NCBI RefSeq assembly: GCF_004348335.1
Contig: NZ_SMJW01000010.1
Coordinates: forward strand, 1 to 64,000
Reading direction: 5' to 3'
DNA: 64,000 bases
DNA from: Actinomadura bangladeshensis
GTDB lineage: Bacteria > Actinomycetota > Actinomycetes > Streptosporangiales > Streptosporangiaceae
Position numbers and translations under genes: made by a program. Below, piece after piece: positions 25,389 through 33,679 of this stretch (the stretch's first letter is position 1; the number at the start of each line of letters is the position of its first letter). The notes under the pieces were generated by a model. That model saw only the letters and a program-made list of their open reading frames with translations. It did no database searches and was not told where the DNA came from.

Positions 25389-26557
25389 GGCTGTCGCTCC
25401 GCGCCCGGCTCACCCTCACCTACGGCGGCCTGTTCCTCGTCGCGGGGGTCGTCCTGCTCGGCGCCACCTACGCCCTGTTCGACCAGCAGCTGTCGCGGTC
25501 GGGCACGAAGGTCCTCGCGACCCGGCTGGTCCCCGGCACCACGGCGCAGCCGCCGCGGAGCGTCCCGGACGACCGGGTGATCGCCGACGCCGAGAGCTGG
25601 ATGACGAAGCAGCGCGCCGAACTGCACGACGCCGCCGTCACCTCGCTCATCACGCAGGGCTCCCTCGCGCTGCTCGTCGTCGGCGGGTCCGCGGCGGGGT
25701 TCGGCTGGCTCATCGCCGGCCGGGTCCTCGCGCCGCTGCACCGCGTCACCGACACGGCCCGCCGCATCGCCGGATCGCCCGCCGCCGACCGGGGCCTGCA
25801 CGAACGCATCGCGCTGCGCGGCCCGCGCGACGAGGTCAAGGAGCTCGCCGACACCTTCGACACGATGGTCGAGCGCCTCGACCGGTCCTTCGACGGGCAG
25901 CGCCGCTTCGTCGCCAACGCCTCGCACGAGCTGCGCACCCCGCTGACCCTCGGCCGCGCCCTGGTGGAGGTCGCGATGCACCGCGAGTCGGCGTCCCCGG
26001 ACGTCCGGCAGCTCGGCGAGACCCTGCTGCAGATCAACGCGCGGCACGAGCGGCTCATCACCGGCCTGCTGCTGCTCGCCCGGTCCGAGAACGAGATCAC
26101 CGCCCGCGCCCCCGTCGACCTGGCGGACGTCGTCGCCCACGTCACGTCGCAGACCGCCGTCGAGGCCAAGGACGCGGGCATCACCGTCGAGACCGACACG
26201 GCCGAGGCCATGACGACGGGTGACGCGCTCCTCCTCGAACGCGTCGTGCAGAACCTGCTGGAGAACGGGCTGCGCCACAACACCGAAGGCGGCCGGGTCA
26301 TCGTCGTCTGCCGCACCGACGCGGGCCGCGCCGTGCTGGAGGTCGCCAACTCGGGGCCGGCCGTCCCGCCCTACGAGGTGCCGGCCCTGTTCGAGCCGTT
26401 CCGCCGCCTGGACGCCGACCGGATCGTCACCGCCAAGGGCGCGGGGCTGGGGCTGTCGATCGTCCAGTCGATCGTCCGGGCGCACGGCGGCACCGTCGCC
26501 GCCGTCCCGCGCGAGGAGGGCGGCCTGACGGTCACCGTCACGCTGCCGGGCGGCTAG
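25385..26557 (+). CDS. Sensor histidine kinase
   Basis: The product has 390 residues from ATG 25385. Two TM segments (about 10-32 and 90-115) enclose a short extracytoplasmic loop of some 55 residues. HAMP follows (about 112-170), then the phospho-acceptor His in FVANASHELRTPLTLGRALV and the ATPase domain with the N box (LLENGLRHN), F box (LFEPFRRLD) and G2 box (GAGLGLSIV). All motifs are intact. It partners the response regulator encoded upstream. Its stop overlaps the stop of the convergent alditol oxidase by 4 bp. The efflux operon on the other side suggests it senses an envelope stress or antibiotic signal (inference). Confidence 0.94.
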   Translation: MRLSLRARLTLTYGGLFLVAGVVLLGATYALFDQQLSRSGTKVLATRLVPGTTAQPPRSVPDDRVIADAESWMTKQRAELHDAAVTSLITQGSLALLVVGGSAAGFGWLIAGRVLAPLHRVTDTARRIAGSPAADRGLHERIALRGPRDEVKELADTFDTMVERLDRSFDGQRRFVANASHELRTPLTLGRALVEVAMHRESASPDVRQLGETLLQINARHERLITGLLLLARSENEITARAPVDLADVVAHVTSQTAVEAKDAGITVETDTAEAMTTGDALLLERVVQNLLENGLRHNTEGGRVIVVCRTDAGRAVLEVANSGPAVPPYEVPALFEPFRRLDADRIVTAKGAGLGLSIVQSIVRAHGGTVAAVPREEGGLTVTVTLPGG

Positions 26558-27807
26558 CCGGGCGGGAAGAGCGCGTCCACGAAAGGGTTGCCGAACTTTC
26601 CGGCGGGATCCATGTCGCGGGCCAGCCGGGCGAAGTCGGGTGCGCGCTCGTAGCGGGCGATGACCTCCGCGGCGGGCGCGGTGGCGACCTTGCCCCAGTG
26701 CGGCCGGGCGCCCAGCGGGAGGAGCCGCTCTTCCAGCCGGCCCACCACGGGCAGCACCCCGGCGGGGTCGTCGCGCCAGGTGAAGTGGAGGGTCACCGAG
26801 TCGCGCCCGTAAGCCGGGCTCAGCCAGAGGTCGTCGCCGCGGACGGTCCGGATCTCGGAGATGTGCAGGACGGGCGCGACCACCCCGGCGAGCGCCCGGA
26901 CCTCTGCGATGGCCTCGGCCGCCGCCTCCCGCGGCAGGAACCACTCGGACTGGAGCTCCTGCCCGGCGCTCGGCGTCAGCTCCGGCCGGAAGTGCGGCAG
27001 GCGCTCGTGCCACGGGCCGGGCGTCCCGAGCTGGACGGTGCAGGCGGCCGGGTCCATGCCGGGCACGGGATGCACCGGGCCGGGCGCGGCGCGCCCGCCG
27101 CCCCACCCCGGCGCGGGCCCGTCGCTGCGGCACTTGAGCCACACGGCGGCCTCACCGCTGGTCCAGTCGGTGAACGCGCTGACGCTGTAGGCGGCACCGA
27201 AGACCGCATCGAACCGGGCCGCGACGTCGTCGAGCGCGACCCCGGTCCGGACGCTCTGCGCCACCTCGAACGCGGGCTCCACGTCCAGCGTCAGCCGGGT
27301 GACGACGCCCAGCGCACCGAGCGCGACGACCGCACCGGGAAAGTCCGCGTCGGCATCCCGCCGGAGTTCGACCAGGTCGCCGTCCGGGCCGACGAGTTCC
27401 AGCGCGGCGACGGACGCGGACAGGCACCGCAGCCCGTCCCCGGACCCGTGCGTGCCGGTCGCGCACGACCCGGCGACCGAGATGTGCGGCAGGGAGGCCA
27501 TGTTCGGCAGGGCGAGCCCGTTCCGGTGCAGCTCCGCGGCGACGTCCGCGTACCGCATCCCGCCCGCGACGGTCACCGCCCGCCGCGCCGCGTCGACCTC
27601 CAGGAGCGGCGGCAGCCCGTCCAGCCGGACGAAATCGCCGGCGGTGTCGGCGACGAGGCTGAACGAGTGCCCGCTGCCGAGCGCCCGCACCCGCCGGCGG
27701 CCCGCGACGACGCGCCGCAGCTCGTCCACCGACTCCGGCCGATGCGTCCGGACGGCCCCGAAGGCCACGTTCCCGGCCCAGTTGGTGAGACGCGCACGTT
27801 GATCCAC
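26554..27807 (-). CDS. aldO: Alditol oxidase, AldO-type
   Basis: The product has 417 residues from ATG 27807 and is close to Streptomyces coelicolor AldO along its whole length as I recall it: LTNWAGNVAF, RALGSGHSFSLVADT, LALPNMASLPHISVAGSCAT, GTHGSG, a PGPWHERLPHFRPE block and DPAGKFGNPFVDALF. The FAD is expected to be covalently linked to His of the GSGHSF motif. The family oxidises the terminal hydroxyl of xylitol, sorbitol or other polyols to the aldehyde with O2, giving H2O2. There is no signal peptide. It is monocistronic, convergent with the kinase. The gene call is firm; polyol preference is by homology. Confidence 0.9.
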   Translation of the reverse strand: MDQRARLTNWAGNVAFGAVRTHRPESVDELRRVVAGRRRVRALGSGHSFSLVADTAGDFVRLDGLPPLLEVDAARRAVTVAGGMRYADVAAELHRNGLALPNMASLPHISVAGSCATGTHGSGDGLRCLSASVAALELVGPDGDLVELRRDADADFPGAVVALGALGVVTRLTLDVEPAFEVAQSVRTGVALDDVAARFDAVFGAAYSVSAFTDWTSGEAAVWLKCRSDGPAPGWGGGRAAPGPVHPVPGMDPAACTVQLGTPGPWHERLPHFRPELTPSAGQELQSEWFLPREAAAEAIAEVRALAGVVAPVLHISEIRTVRGDDLWLSPAYGRDSVTLHFTWRDDPAGVLPVVGRLEERLLPLGARPHWGKVATAPAAEVIARYERAPDFARLARDMDPAGKFGNPFVDALFPPG

Positions 27808-27890
27808 ACCGGCACCGTACTCGTCCCCGGCCCCCCGGGCCGCACCACCGCCACTTGCAGCAGTTCGCGGACGCCGCCCGGAAGACGGGG

Positions 27891-28664
27891 TCAGTGGTCG
27901 TGGGTGATCTTGTCGCCGAGGACGAGGTCGCCGCGGATCTGGACGTCGCCGCTGAAGACGGTGGTCCCCTGGGGGCCGTGGGGGTCGGGTGAGCGGCGGG
28001 CGGGCGCGGACGCCGTGCCGGCCAGGTACATCCAGGCCTCGGTGGTCGTCTCCTTGACCTTGAGGGTCACGCGTTCGAAGGCGGCCGCATCCAGGGCGCC
28101 GTGCAGGTGGGCCACGTAGGCGTCGTAGACGAACGGCGAGACGATGAAGCCCAGGTCGGCGCCCCTGTCGGCGAGGGCGGCCTTGAGGACGGGGGCCTCC
28201 AGGAGGCGGGCCGTCTGGATGATGGCCCGGCCGTTCAGGCCCTCGGCGTCCGGGGTGACGGGGCCGACGTGCAGGGCGACGCGGAGCTGGACGCGGACGG
28301 CGGCGCTCGCGCGGTGGTTGTGCCGCCGGAGCGCGACGGCCAGGTGCCCGGCGAGCGGGTCGACGAGGGACGCCGTGGGCACGGCGGGCGAGACGATCAC
28401 CAGGGCGCCGTCGCCGCGGTCCTCGCGGTAGGTGTCGGCGAGCGGGACGTCCGACGCCTCCAGGGCCGCCAGCAGGATGCCGTAGGTGACGTCCCGGACG
28501 ACCCGGCGGTCCTCGTCGTCGCGGGACGGGTCCCCGAAGCCGGCGACGTCGCAGAAGAGGACGGAGCAGTTCAGCCCCGACCAGCGCGTCGGGGCGCCGG
28601 CGGGCGTGCGGTCGAGTGGGGCGTCCACGGTACGAGTGAACGCCTCCGGCGGCGGGTTGTCCAT
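27891..28664 (-). CDS. Class III nucleotide-cyclase-like protein
   Basis: The product has 257 residues from ATG 28664; GTG 28676 is an alternative. The cyclase homology domain is seen as CSVLFCDVAGFGDPSRDD (first metal Asp), EDRGDGALVIVSP (second metal Asp) and VQLRVALHVGPVT. The Lys that selects adenine in true cyclases is not evident, so catalysis is doubtful. The C-terminus ends with VFSGDVQIRGDLVLGDKI, a Gly-Asp repeat of the kind seen at the ends of actinomycete conflict and signalling proteins. No partner effector lies next to it. It follows the AraC regulator gene on the same strand (47 bp), possibly in one operon. Activity is unknown. Confidence 0.72.
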   Translation of the reverse strand: MDNPPPEAFTRTVDAPLDRTPAGAPTRWSGLNCSVLFCDVAGFGDPSRDDEDRRVVRDVTYGILLAALEASDVPLADTYREDRGDGALVIVSPAVPTASLVDPLAGHLAVALRRHNHRASAAVRVQLRVALHVGPVTPDAEGLNGRAIIQTARLLEAPVLKAALADRGADLGFIVSPFVYDAYVAHLHGALDAAAFERVTLKVKETTTEAWMYLAGTASAPARRSPDPHGPQGTTVFSGDVQIRGDLVLGDKITHDH

Positions 28665-28711
28665 GTCACCGGGCACAAAGAGCGGGGTATCGGCGATCCG
28701 GGCCGGGACGG

Positions 28712-29515
28712 TCAGGGGCGGGCGGTGCGGCGGCGCAGTTCGCGGGGGCTGACGCCGAAGCGCTGCCGGAACGCGTGGCTGAGGGCGCTGGCGGAGGAGA
28801 AGCCGGTCGCGTGGGCGAGGTCGGTGATGGTGACGTTGCGGAAGAGCGGGTCGCGCAGCCGGTCCCGGACGAGCCGGAGCCGCTCCTCGCGGACCAGTTC
28901 CCGGGGCGTGGTCCCGGCCCGCTGCAGGGCGAGCTGGATCTGCCGCAGCGACCAGCCGAGGTCCTGCGCCATCGCCGCGCCGGTGAGGCCGGGGTCGGTG
29001 GCGTGCTCGCGGACGTACCGGCGCACGACCGCCTCGACCTCGGCGAGGTGGCCGGCCGCGGGCGACCGCCCGGTGCCCGCGAGGAGGAGGCACAGGAGTT
29101 CGGTGATCCGGTCGCAGGCGGCGTCGAACTGCGGTTCGGAGAGGGTGCCGCGCTCCTCGCCGACGGCCCGCACCATGTCGGCGACGACGCGGCCGAGGCC
29201 CGCGGTCAGGTCGAGGCCGGTCACCGGCCGGGCCGGGAGGTTCAGCCGCTCGTGCGCCGGGATCGTCATGACGAGCGTGCGGGCGGGGCCGCGCTGGACG
29301 ACCCGCAGCGGCGCGGCCGGCGGGACGAGGCCGCCCGTCCCCGGGCTCAGCCGCGACTCCCGGCCGTCCTGGAGCATGAGCAGCTCGCCGTGCAGCGGCA
29401 GGAGGAACCGGTAGGCGCCGCCCGTGCCGACGTGCGCGGCGGCGGGGTGCCCGGTGCGGTCCGTGCCGTACAGGACGAGCCGGTAGGCGCCGTCCGGCCC
29501 GCCGAGGTCGTCCAC
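28712..29515 (-). CDS. AraC-family transcriptional regulator
   Basis: The product has 267 residues from GTG 29515. The N-terminal half is an AraC-binding-domain-like cupin (GGAYRFLLPLHGELLMLQDG). The C-terminal ~100 residues hold the double HTH: GAAMAQDLGWSLRQIQLALQ, then ITDLAHATGFSSASALSHAF followed by RQRFGVSPRELRRR. The last motif is the classic AraC signature. It is divergent from the conservon operon, with 293 bp of shared upstream DNA holding inverted repeats (29645-29667), and lies upstream of the cyclase-like gene. The inducer is unknown. Confidence 0.9.
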   Translation of the reverse strand: MDDLGGPDGAYRLVLYGTDRTGHPAAAHVGTGGAYRFLLPLHGELLMLQDGRESRLSPGTGGLVPPAAPLRVVQRGPARTLVMTIPAHERLNLPARPVTGLDLTAGLGRVVADMVRAVGEERGTLSEPQFDAACDRITELLCLLLAGTGRSPAAGHLAEVEAVVRRYVREHATDPGLTGAAMAQDLGWSLRQIQLALQRAGTTPRELVREERLRLVRDRLRDPLFRNVTITDLAHATGFSSASALSHAFRQRFGVSPRELRRRTARP

Positions 29516-29644
29516 CGCAGGCCCTTCCGCCGGTCCGTGCCCTGCCCGGCACGATGATCGCTTGCGGGCCCGAGCGTAGTACGGTCACCGCCGCCAAATC
29601 AGGTGAATCCAGCGGAAAGTAACGCGATTCAGACTGTCGGTGAT

Positions 29645-29667
29645 CTTGCAATGCGCCCGGGCGCAAG
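29645..29667. promoter_or_regulatory. Nested inverted repeat in the AraC/cvn divergent region
   Basis: CTTGC (29645-29649) and GCAAG (29663-29667) flank the 12-bp perfect palindrome GCGCCCGGGCGC (29653-29664). Another CTTGC follows at 29671. It lies between divergent genes and could be an AraC-type or other operator. Confidence 0.4.
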
Positions 29668-29808
29668 TTCCTTGCGCGCGAGCACAAGCACGCCCCCGCG
29701 AACCGCCCTACGGTGCCGATTCTGTGGCCTGTTCAGCGCCACTCCCCCCACCGCCCGGCCGTAACGGCCGGTCCACCTCGCCCGAATCCCCTCTGCACCG
29801 AGGATCTG

Positions 29809-31110
29809 ATGGAGCAATTCCTCTTGGCGGCGGCGTTCGCCATCGTGGCGGGCGCCGGCATCGCCGCCGGCGTCCTGCTGGCACGCCAGCGGCAGGCGAC
29901 GGCCGGCCTCCGCGACCAGAACGCCGCGCTCGCCCGCGGCCTCGAGCTGCGCGAGAAGGAGCTGCGGCACCTCGCGGACGTCCGGCTGCCCGAGCTGATG
30001 GAGTCCCTCGCCAACCCGGGCGTGCGCGTCACCGGCCCGCTGCACGACCTGGACCGCGAGGCCCCCGCCTACGGGCAGGCGATCCAGACCGTGGTCGACC
30101 TGTTCGCCGGGTCCGCCGCGCGCGTCCAGGAGCGCGCCGACCGGTCCGCGAAGTCGACGCTGCGCGCCATGATGCGCGCCGTGCAGAGCCTCGCGAACGA
30201 GCAGCAACTCGCCATCTCGCACATGCAGGAGCGCCACGACGACCCGGACGTGCTGGAGGGCCTGCTGCGCATCGACCACATGAACGCCCAGCTCGGACGG
30301 CGCGCGCAGGCGACCGCCGTGCTGTGCGGGTCATGGCCGGGGCAGCAGCGCTCGGCGTCCTCGCTGACCGACGTGGTGCGCGGCGCCACCTCCCGCATCC
30401 GCGACTACCTGCGCGTCAACCTGGAGGGGTCGCTGAACAGCGCGGTGACGAGCCGGGCCGTCGAGCCCGTCGTGCTGACGCTCGCCGAACTCCTCGACAA
30501 CGCCGCGCGGCACTCCCGCCCCGACACCGCCGTCGAGGTCAACTTCCGGTCCGCGCACAACGGCGTCGCGATCACGATCGACGACGCGGGCGTCGCGATG
30601 GACGCCGACGAGCTGCAGCGCGCCGCCGACCTGCTGTCCGGGGACGCCTCGGTGGACATCCACCGGCTCGGCGACCCGCCCCGCGTCGGGTTCGCGGTCG
30701 CGGGCGTGCTCGCCGCCCGGTACGGGTTCCGGGTGTCGGTCGACAGCCAGTCCCCCTACGGCGGCGTGCGGGCCGTGGTGTTCGTGCCGAGCGCGCTGCT
30801 GACCGCCGTCCCGGACGGCCGCGCGCCCGAAGCGGCGGCCGCGTCCCGCGCGGTGGAGGCCGTCGCCGCCGAGTCGACGCCCGGCGGGCTGCCCAAGCGG
30901 AGCCGCGTCGCCGTCGCCGAACGTCCGGCCGAGCCCGCCGCGTCCGCGGCGGCCGCCGAGCCCGCCGCACCCGCCGCCGGGGACGAGCCGCCGGCCCGCC
31001 CGGCGCGGGAGACCGCCGCCGGCCTCGGCGCCTGGCAGCGCGGGACGCGGTCCGGCCGCGCCTCGGCGCCGGGCGGCGAGGACACCGACAGCAAGGAGCC
31101 GCGGCCATGA
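29809..31110 (+). CDS. cvnA: Conservon sensor kinase-like protein CvnA
   Basis: The product has 433 residues from ATG 29809 (MEQFLLAAAF). One N-terminal TM segment (about 4-25) is followed by a coiled-coil stretch, a DHp-like region and a kinase-type ATPase domain (VVLTLAELLDNAARHSRPDT, ITIDDAGVAMDADELQ). A long Ala/Pro/Glu-rich C-terminal tail (about 340-433) has low complexity. CvnA of the Streptomyces conservons has this organisation and, with CvnB-D, forms a membrane complex likened to a G-protein-coupled system. It starts the five-gene operon and overlaps cvnB by 4 bp. The atypical H region makes true autokinase activity uncertain. Confidence 0.88.
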   Translation: MEQFLLAAAFAIVAGAGIAAGVLLARQRQATAGLRDQNAALARGLELREKELRHLADVRLPELMESLANPGVRVTGPLHDLDREAPAYGQAIQTVVDLFAGSAARVQERADRSAKSTLRAMMRAVQSLANEQQLAISHMQERHDDPDVLEGLLRIDHMNAQLGRRAQATAVLCGSWPGQQRSASSLTDVVRGATSRIRDYLRVNLEGSLNSAVTSRAVEPVVLTLAELLDNAARHSRPDTAVEVNFRSAHNGVAITIDDAGVAMDADELQRAADLLSGDASVDIHRLGDPPRVGFAVAGVLAARYGFRVSVDSQSPYGGVRAVVFVPSALLTAVPDGRAPEAAAASRAVEAVAAESTPGGLPKRSRVAVAERPAEPAASAAAAEPAAPAAGDEPPARPARETAAGLGAWQRGTRSGRASAPGGEDTDSKEPRP

Positions 31111-31556
31111 ACTCCGCGGTCGACGACAAGGGGTGGAACGGCTCGATGGACGACGGTACGAACCGGCTCGGCTGGATGCTGGACGACGCGCTCCGAATGC
31201 CGGAGACCCGCTACGCGATCCTGCTGTCGGCCGACGGGCTGCTGATGGCGCACTCCGAGGGGATCAGCCGGGACGAGGCGGAGCGGCAGGCCGCCGGGAT
31301 GGCGGGCCTGCAGTCGCTCGCCCGCAGCACCGCCGAGTTCTGCGGGGACCCCGGCACCACCTGGCGGCAGACCGTCAACGAGTTCGACGACGGCTACGTG
31401 TTCCTCGTCGCCGCCGGCCCCGGCGCCTACCTGGCGGTGTCGGCGACGCAGCGCGTCGACATGGAGGCCGTGTCGTTCCGGCTCCAGGAACTCGTCCAGC
31501 GGCTGGGCAAGGAGCTGACCAGCCCGCCGCGCCCCGGTGCGGGCAGTCCCGCATGA
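31107..31556 (+). CDS. cvnB: Conservon roadblock/LC7 protein CvnB
   Basis: The product has 149 residues from ATG 31107. The Roadblock/LC7 fold is recognisable from LGWMLDDALRMPETRYAILL, then SADGLLMAHSEGISRDEAE and FLVAAGPGAYLAVSA. In conservons and MglB-type systems such proteins bind the small GTPase (here CvnD) and act as regulator or exchange partner. It is coupled to cvnA and cvnC by 4-bp overlaps on both sides. The C-terminal 15 residues are Pro/Gly-rich and probably disordered. Confidence 0.92.
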   Translation: MNSAVDDKGWNGSMDDGTNRLGWMLDDALRMPETRYAILLSADGLLMAHSEGISRDEAERQAAGMAGLQSLARSTAEFCGDPGTTWRQTVNEFDDGYVFLVAAGPGAYLAVSATQRVDMEAVSFRLQELVQRLGKELTSPPRPGAGSPA

Positions 31557-31909
31557 CCCCGCGCCGGAACGAGCGCGCGCTGGTGCGCCCGCACGTCGTC
31601 ACCGGCGGCCGCGCGCACCCGACCCGCAACGTGTTCGACCTCGTGACCCTCGTCATCGCCACCGGCGACCTGCCGCGCACGGGCCTGTCCCCCGAGAAGC
31701 TCCGCATCCTCGCGCTGTGCCGGGGCGGCGCGCTGTCGGTCGTCGAGATCGCCGGGCACCTGAGCCTGCCCGTGGGGGTCGTCAAGGTGCTGCTGTCCGA
31801 CCTCGTCGACGGCGGGCACCTCACCACGCGGGCCGTCGCGCCCGCCGCCCAGCAGTCCAAGGCCCGGCTCCTTCAGGAGGTGCTCGATGGACTCCGCGCC
31901 AGCCTCTGA
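31553..31909 (+). CDS. cvnC: Conservon DUF742 protein CvnC
   Basis: The product has 118 residues from ATG 31553. DUF742 features are RNERALVRPHVVTGGRAHPT, the helix-turn-helix-like stretch EIAGHLSLPVGVVKVLLSDL and VDGGHLTTRA. The HTH-like region suggests a winged-helix fold, though a DNA-binding role for CvnC is not established. It overlaps cvnB by 4 bp and cvnD by 23 bp, so translation of all three is tightly coupled. Confidence 0.92.
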   Translation: MTPRRNERALVRPHVVTGGRAHPTRNVFDLVTLVIATGDLPRTGLSPEKLRILALCRGGALSVVEIAGHLSLPVGVVKVLLSDLVDGGHLTTRAVAPAAQQSKARLLQEVLDGLRASL

Positions 31910-32498
31910 GACGTCCCGCTCCGACTCGCGCTACGTGCGCGCCAGCGTCCGGACGGCCGTCAAGATCCTCATCGTGGGCCACTTCGCCGTCGGCAAGACC
32001 ACCTACGTCGGGACGCTCTCGGAGATCCGCCCGCTGCGCACCGAGGAGCGGATGACGCAGGCCGGGGCGACCGTCGACGACCTCGCCGGCATCCGCGACA
32101 AGACGACCACCACCGTCGCGATGGACTTCGGCCGCCTCACCCTCAGCGACGACCTCGTCCTGTACCTGTTCGGCGCGCCCGGCCAGCAGCGCTTCACCCG
32201 CCTCTGGGACGACCTGGCGCGCGGCGCGCTCGGCGCGCTGGTCCTCGTGGACACCGCGCGGCTCAAGGAGTCGTTCGACGTCATGGACCTCGTGGAGAAG
32301 CAGGGCCTGCCGTACGCGGTCGCCGTCAACCACTTCGACGGCTCCCCCGTCTTCCCTGCCGACGAGGTCCGCGAGGCGCTCGACCTCGCACCCGGGACGC
32401 CGCTGGTCACCTGCGACGCCCGCGACCGCAGGTCGTCGACCCAGGCGCTGATCTCGCTCGTCGACCACCTCCTCACCCTCGATCGGGAATCCGCATGA
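31887..32498 (+). CDS. cvnD: Conservon small GTPase CvnD
   Basis: The product has 203 residues from ATG 31887. GTPase motifs: P-loop GHFAVGKTT (about 31-39), the switch I Thr stretch DKTTTTVAMDFGR, LYLFGAPGQQRF (the G3 motif with the extra Pro typical of conservon/MglA-like GTPases) and AVNHFDG in place of NKxD. The last deviation (NHFD) is common in this family. It probably cycles with CvnB and relays the CvnA signal. The start lies inside cvnC by 23 bp, and the gene overlaps the P450 start by 4 bp. Confidence 0.92.
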   Translation: MDSAPASETSRSDSRYVRASVRTAVKILIVGHFAVGKTTYVGTLSEIRPLRTEERMTQAGATVDDLAGIRDKTTTTVAMDFGRLTLSDDLVLYLFGAPGQQRFTRLWDDLARGALGALVLVDTARLKESFDVMDLVEKQGLPYAVAVNHFDGSPVFPADEVREALDLAPGTPLVTCDARDRRSSTQALISLVDHLLTLDRESA

Positions 32499-33679
32499 CC
32501 GAACCGCAGCGCTTCCCCCTGTACGGCCCCGAGTACGCGCGCGACCCGGCCGCCGCCTACGCGGCGATGCGCGCGCACGGCGACCTCGTGCCCGTCGAGC
32601 TGTCCCCCGGCGTGCCGGCGACGCTGGTCATCGGGTACGAGGCGGCACTGGAGATCCTCCGCGACCCGGACACGTTCCCGCGCTGCAGCGAGGTGTGGGA
32701 GGAGGAGGTCGGCCCGAGCTGCCCGGTGCTGCCGATGATGATGTCGCGGCCCAACGCGCTGTTCACCAACGGGCCCGTCCACGCCCGGCTCCGGTCGGTG
32801 ATCGTCGACAGCCTGGACCGGGTCGACCCGGCGACGCTGCGCGAGCACGTCCAGCGGAGCTCGGACACCCTCATCGACCGGTTCGCCGCCGACGGCAAGG
32901 CCGACCTGATCGGCCAGTACGCGCGGACGCTGCCGCTGCTGGTGTTCAACGAGATGTTCGGCTGCCCCCGCGACATCGGCGACAAGCTCGTCCGCGGCAT
33001 GAGCGCCCTCTTCGACGCCGAGGGCGCCGCGGAGGGCAACGCGCTGCTCGCCGAGGCCACCGGCGAGCTCGTCGCGCACAAGCGGCGGGCGCCGGGCGCG
33101 GACGTGACGTCGTGGATGATGCGGCACCCGGCCGGACTCGACGACATGGAGATGGCGCACCAGCTCACGCTGCTCGTCGGCGCGGGCACCGAACCGGAGC
33201 AGAACCTCATCGCCAACGGCATCCTGCTGCTGCTGTCGGACGACCGGTTCGGCGGCGACCTGTCCGGCGGCAGCATGCCCGTCGAGGACGCCCTGGACGA
33301 GATCCTCTGGATCGACCCGCCGATGGCCAACTACGGGACGACGTTCCCCCGCCAGGACATCGACTTCCACGGGTACACGCTGCCCGCCCACCAGCCCGTC
33401 CTGATCAGCTATGCGGGCGCGAACACCGACCCGTCCCGGGCGACCCCCGACCGGAAGGGCAACCGGGCGCACCTGTCCTACGCGGGCGGGCCGCACACCT
33501 GCCCGGCCAAGAGCCACTCCCGGCTGATCGCGTCCGCCGCCATCGAGGTGCTCCTCGACCGGCTGCCCGACCTGGACCTCGCCGTCCCGCGGGAGGCGCT
33601 GGAGTGGCGGCCGGGCCCGTTCCACCGCGCCCTGGTCGCCCTCCCCGTCACGTTCCCGCCGGCCGGGACCCGGTACTGA
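32495..33679 (+). CDS. cvnE: Conservon cytochrome P450 lacking the ExxR motif (CYP157-like)
   Basis: The product has 394 residues from ATG 32495. The heme-binding Cys is present in AGGPHTCPAKSHSR. The I-helix region is LLVGAGTEPEQNLIANGI, with E-P in place of the usual D-T-T oxygen-activating pair. In the K-helix the normally invariant E-x-x-R is replaced by EILW (DEILWIDPP). The literature on Streptomyces CYP157 proteins from conservons reports the same loss, leaving Cys as the only invariant residue. The enzyme may be catalytically altered, or a sensor of the conservon. It is the last gene of the operon; its end overlaps the convergent flotillin-like gene by 32 bp. Confidence 0.9.
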   Translation: MTEPQRFPLYGPEYARDPAAAYAAMRAHGDLVPVELSPGVPATLVIGYEAALEILRDPDTFPRCSEVWEEEVGPSCPVLPMMMSRPNALFTNGPVHARLRSVIVDSLDRVDPATLREHVQRSSDTLIDRFAADGKADLIGQYARTLPLLVFNEMFGCPRDIGDKLVRGMSALFDAEGAAEGNALLAEATGELVAHKRRAPGADVTSWMMRHPAGLDDMEMAHQLTLLVGAGTEPEQNLIANGILLLLSDDRFGGDLSGGSMPVEDALDEILWIDPPMANYGTTFPRQDIDFHGYTLPAHQPVLISYAGANTDPSRATPDRKGNRAHLSYAGGPHTCPAKSHSRLIASAAIEVLLDRLPDLDLAVPREALEWRPGPFHRALVALPVTFPPAGTRY

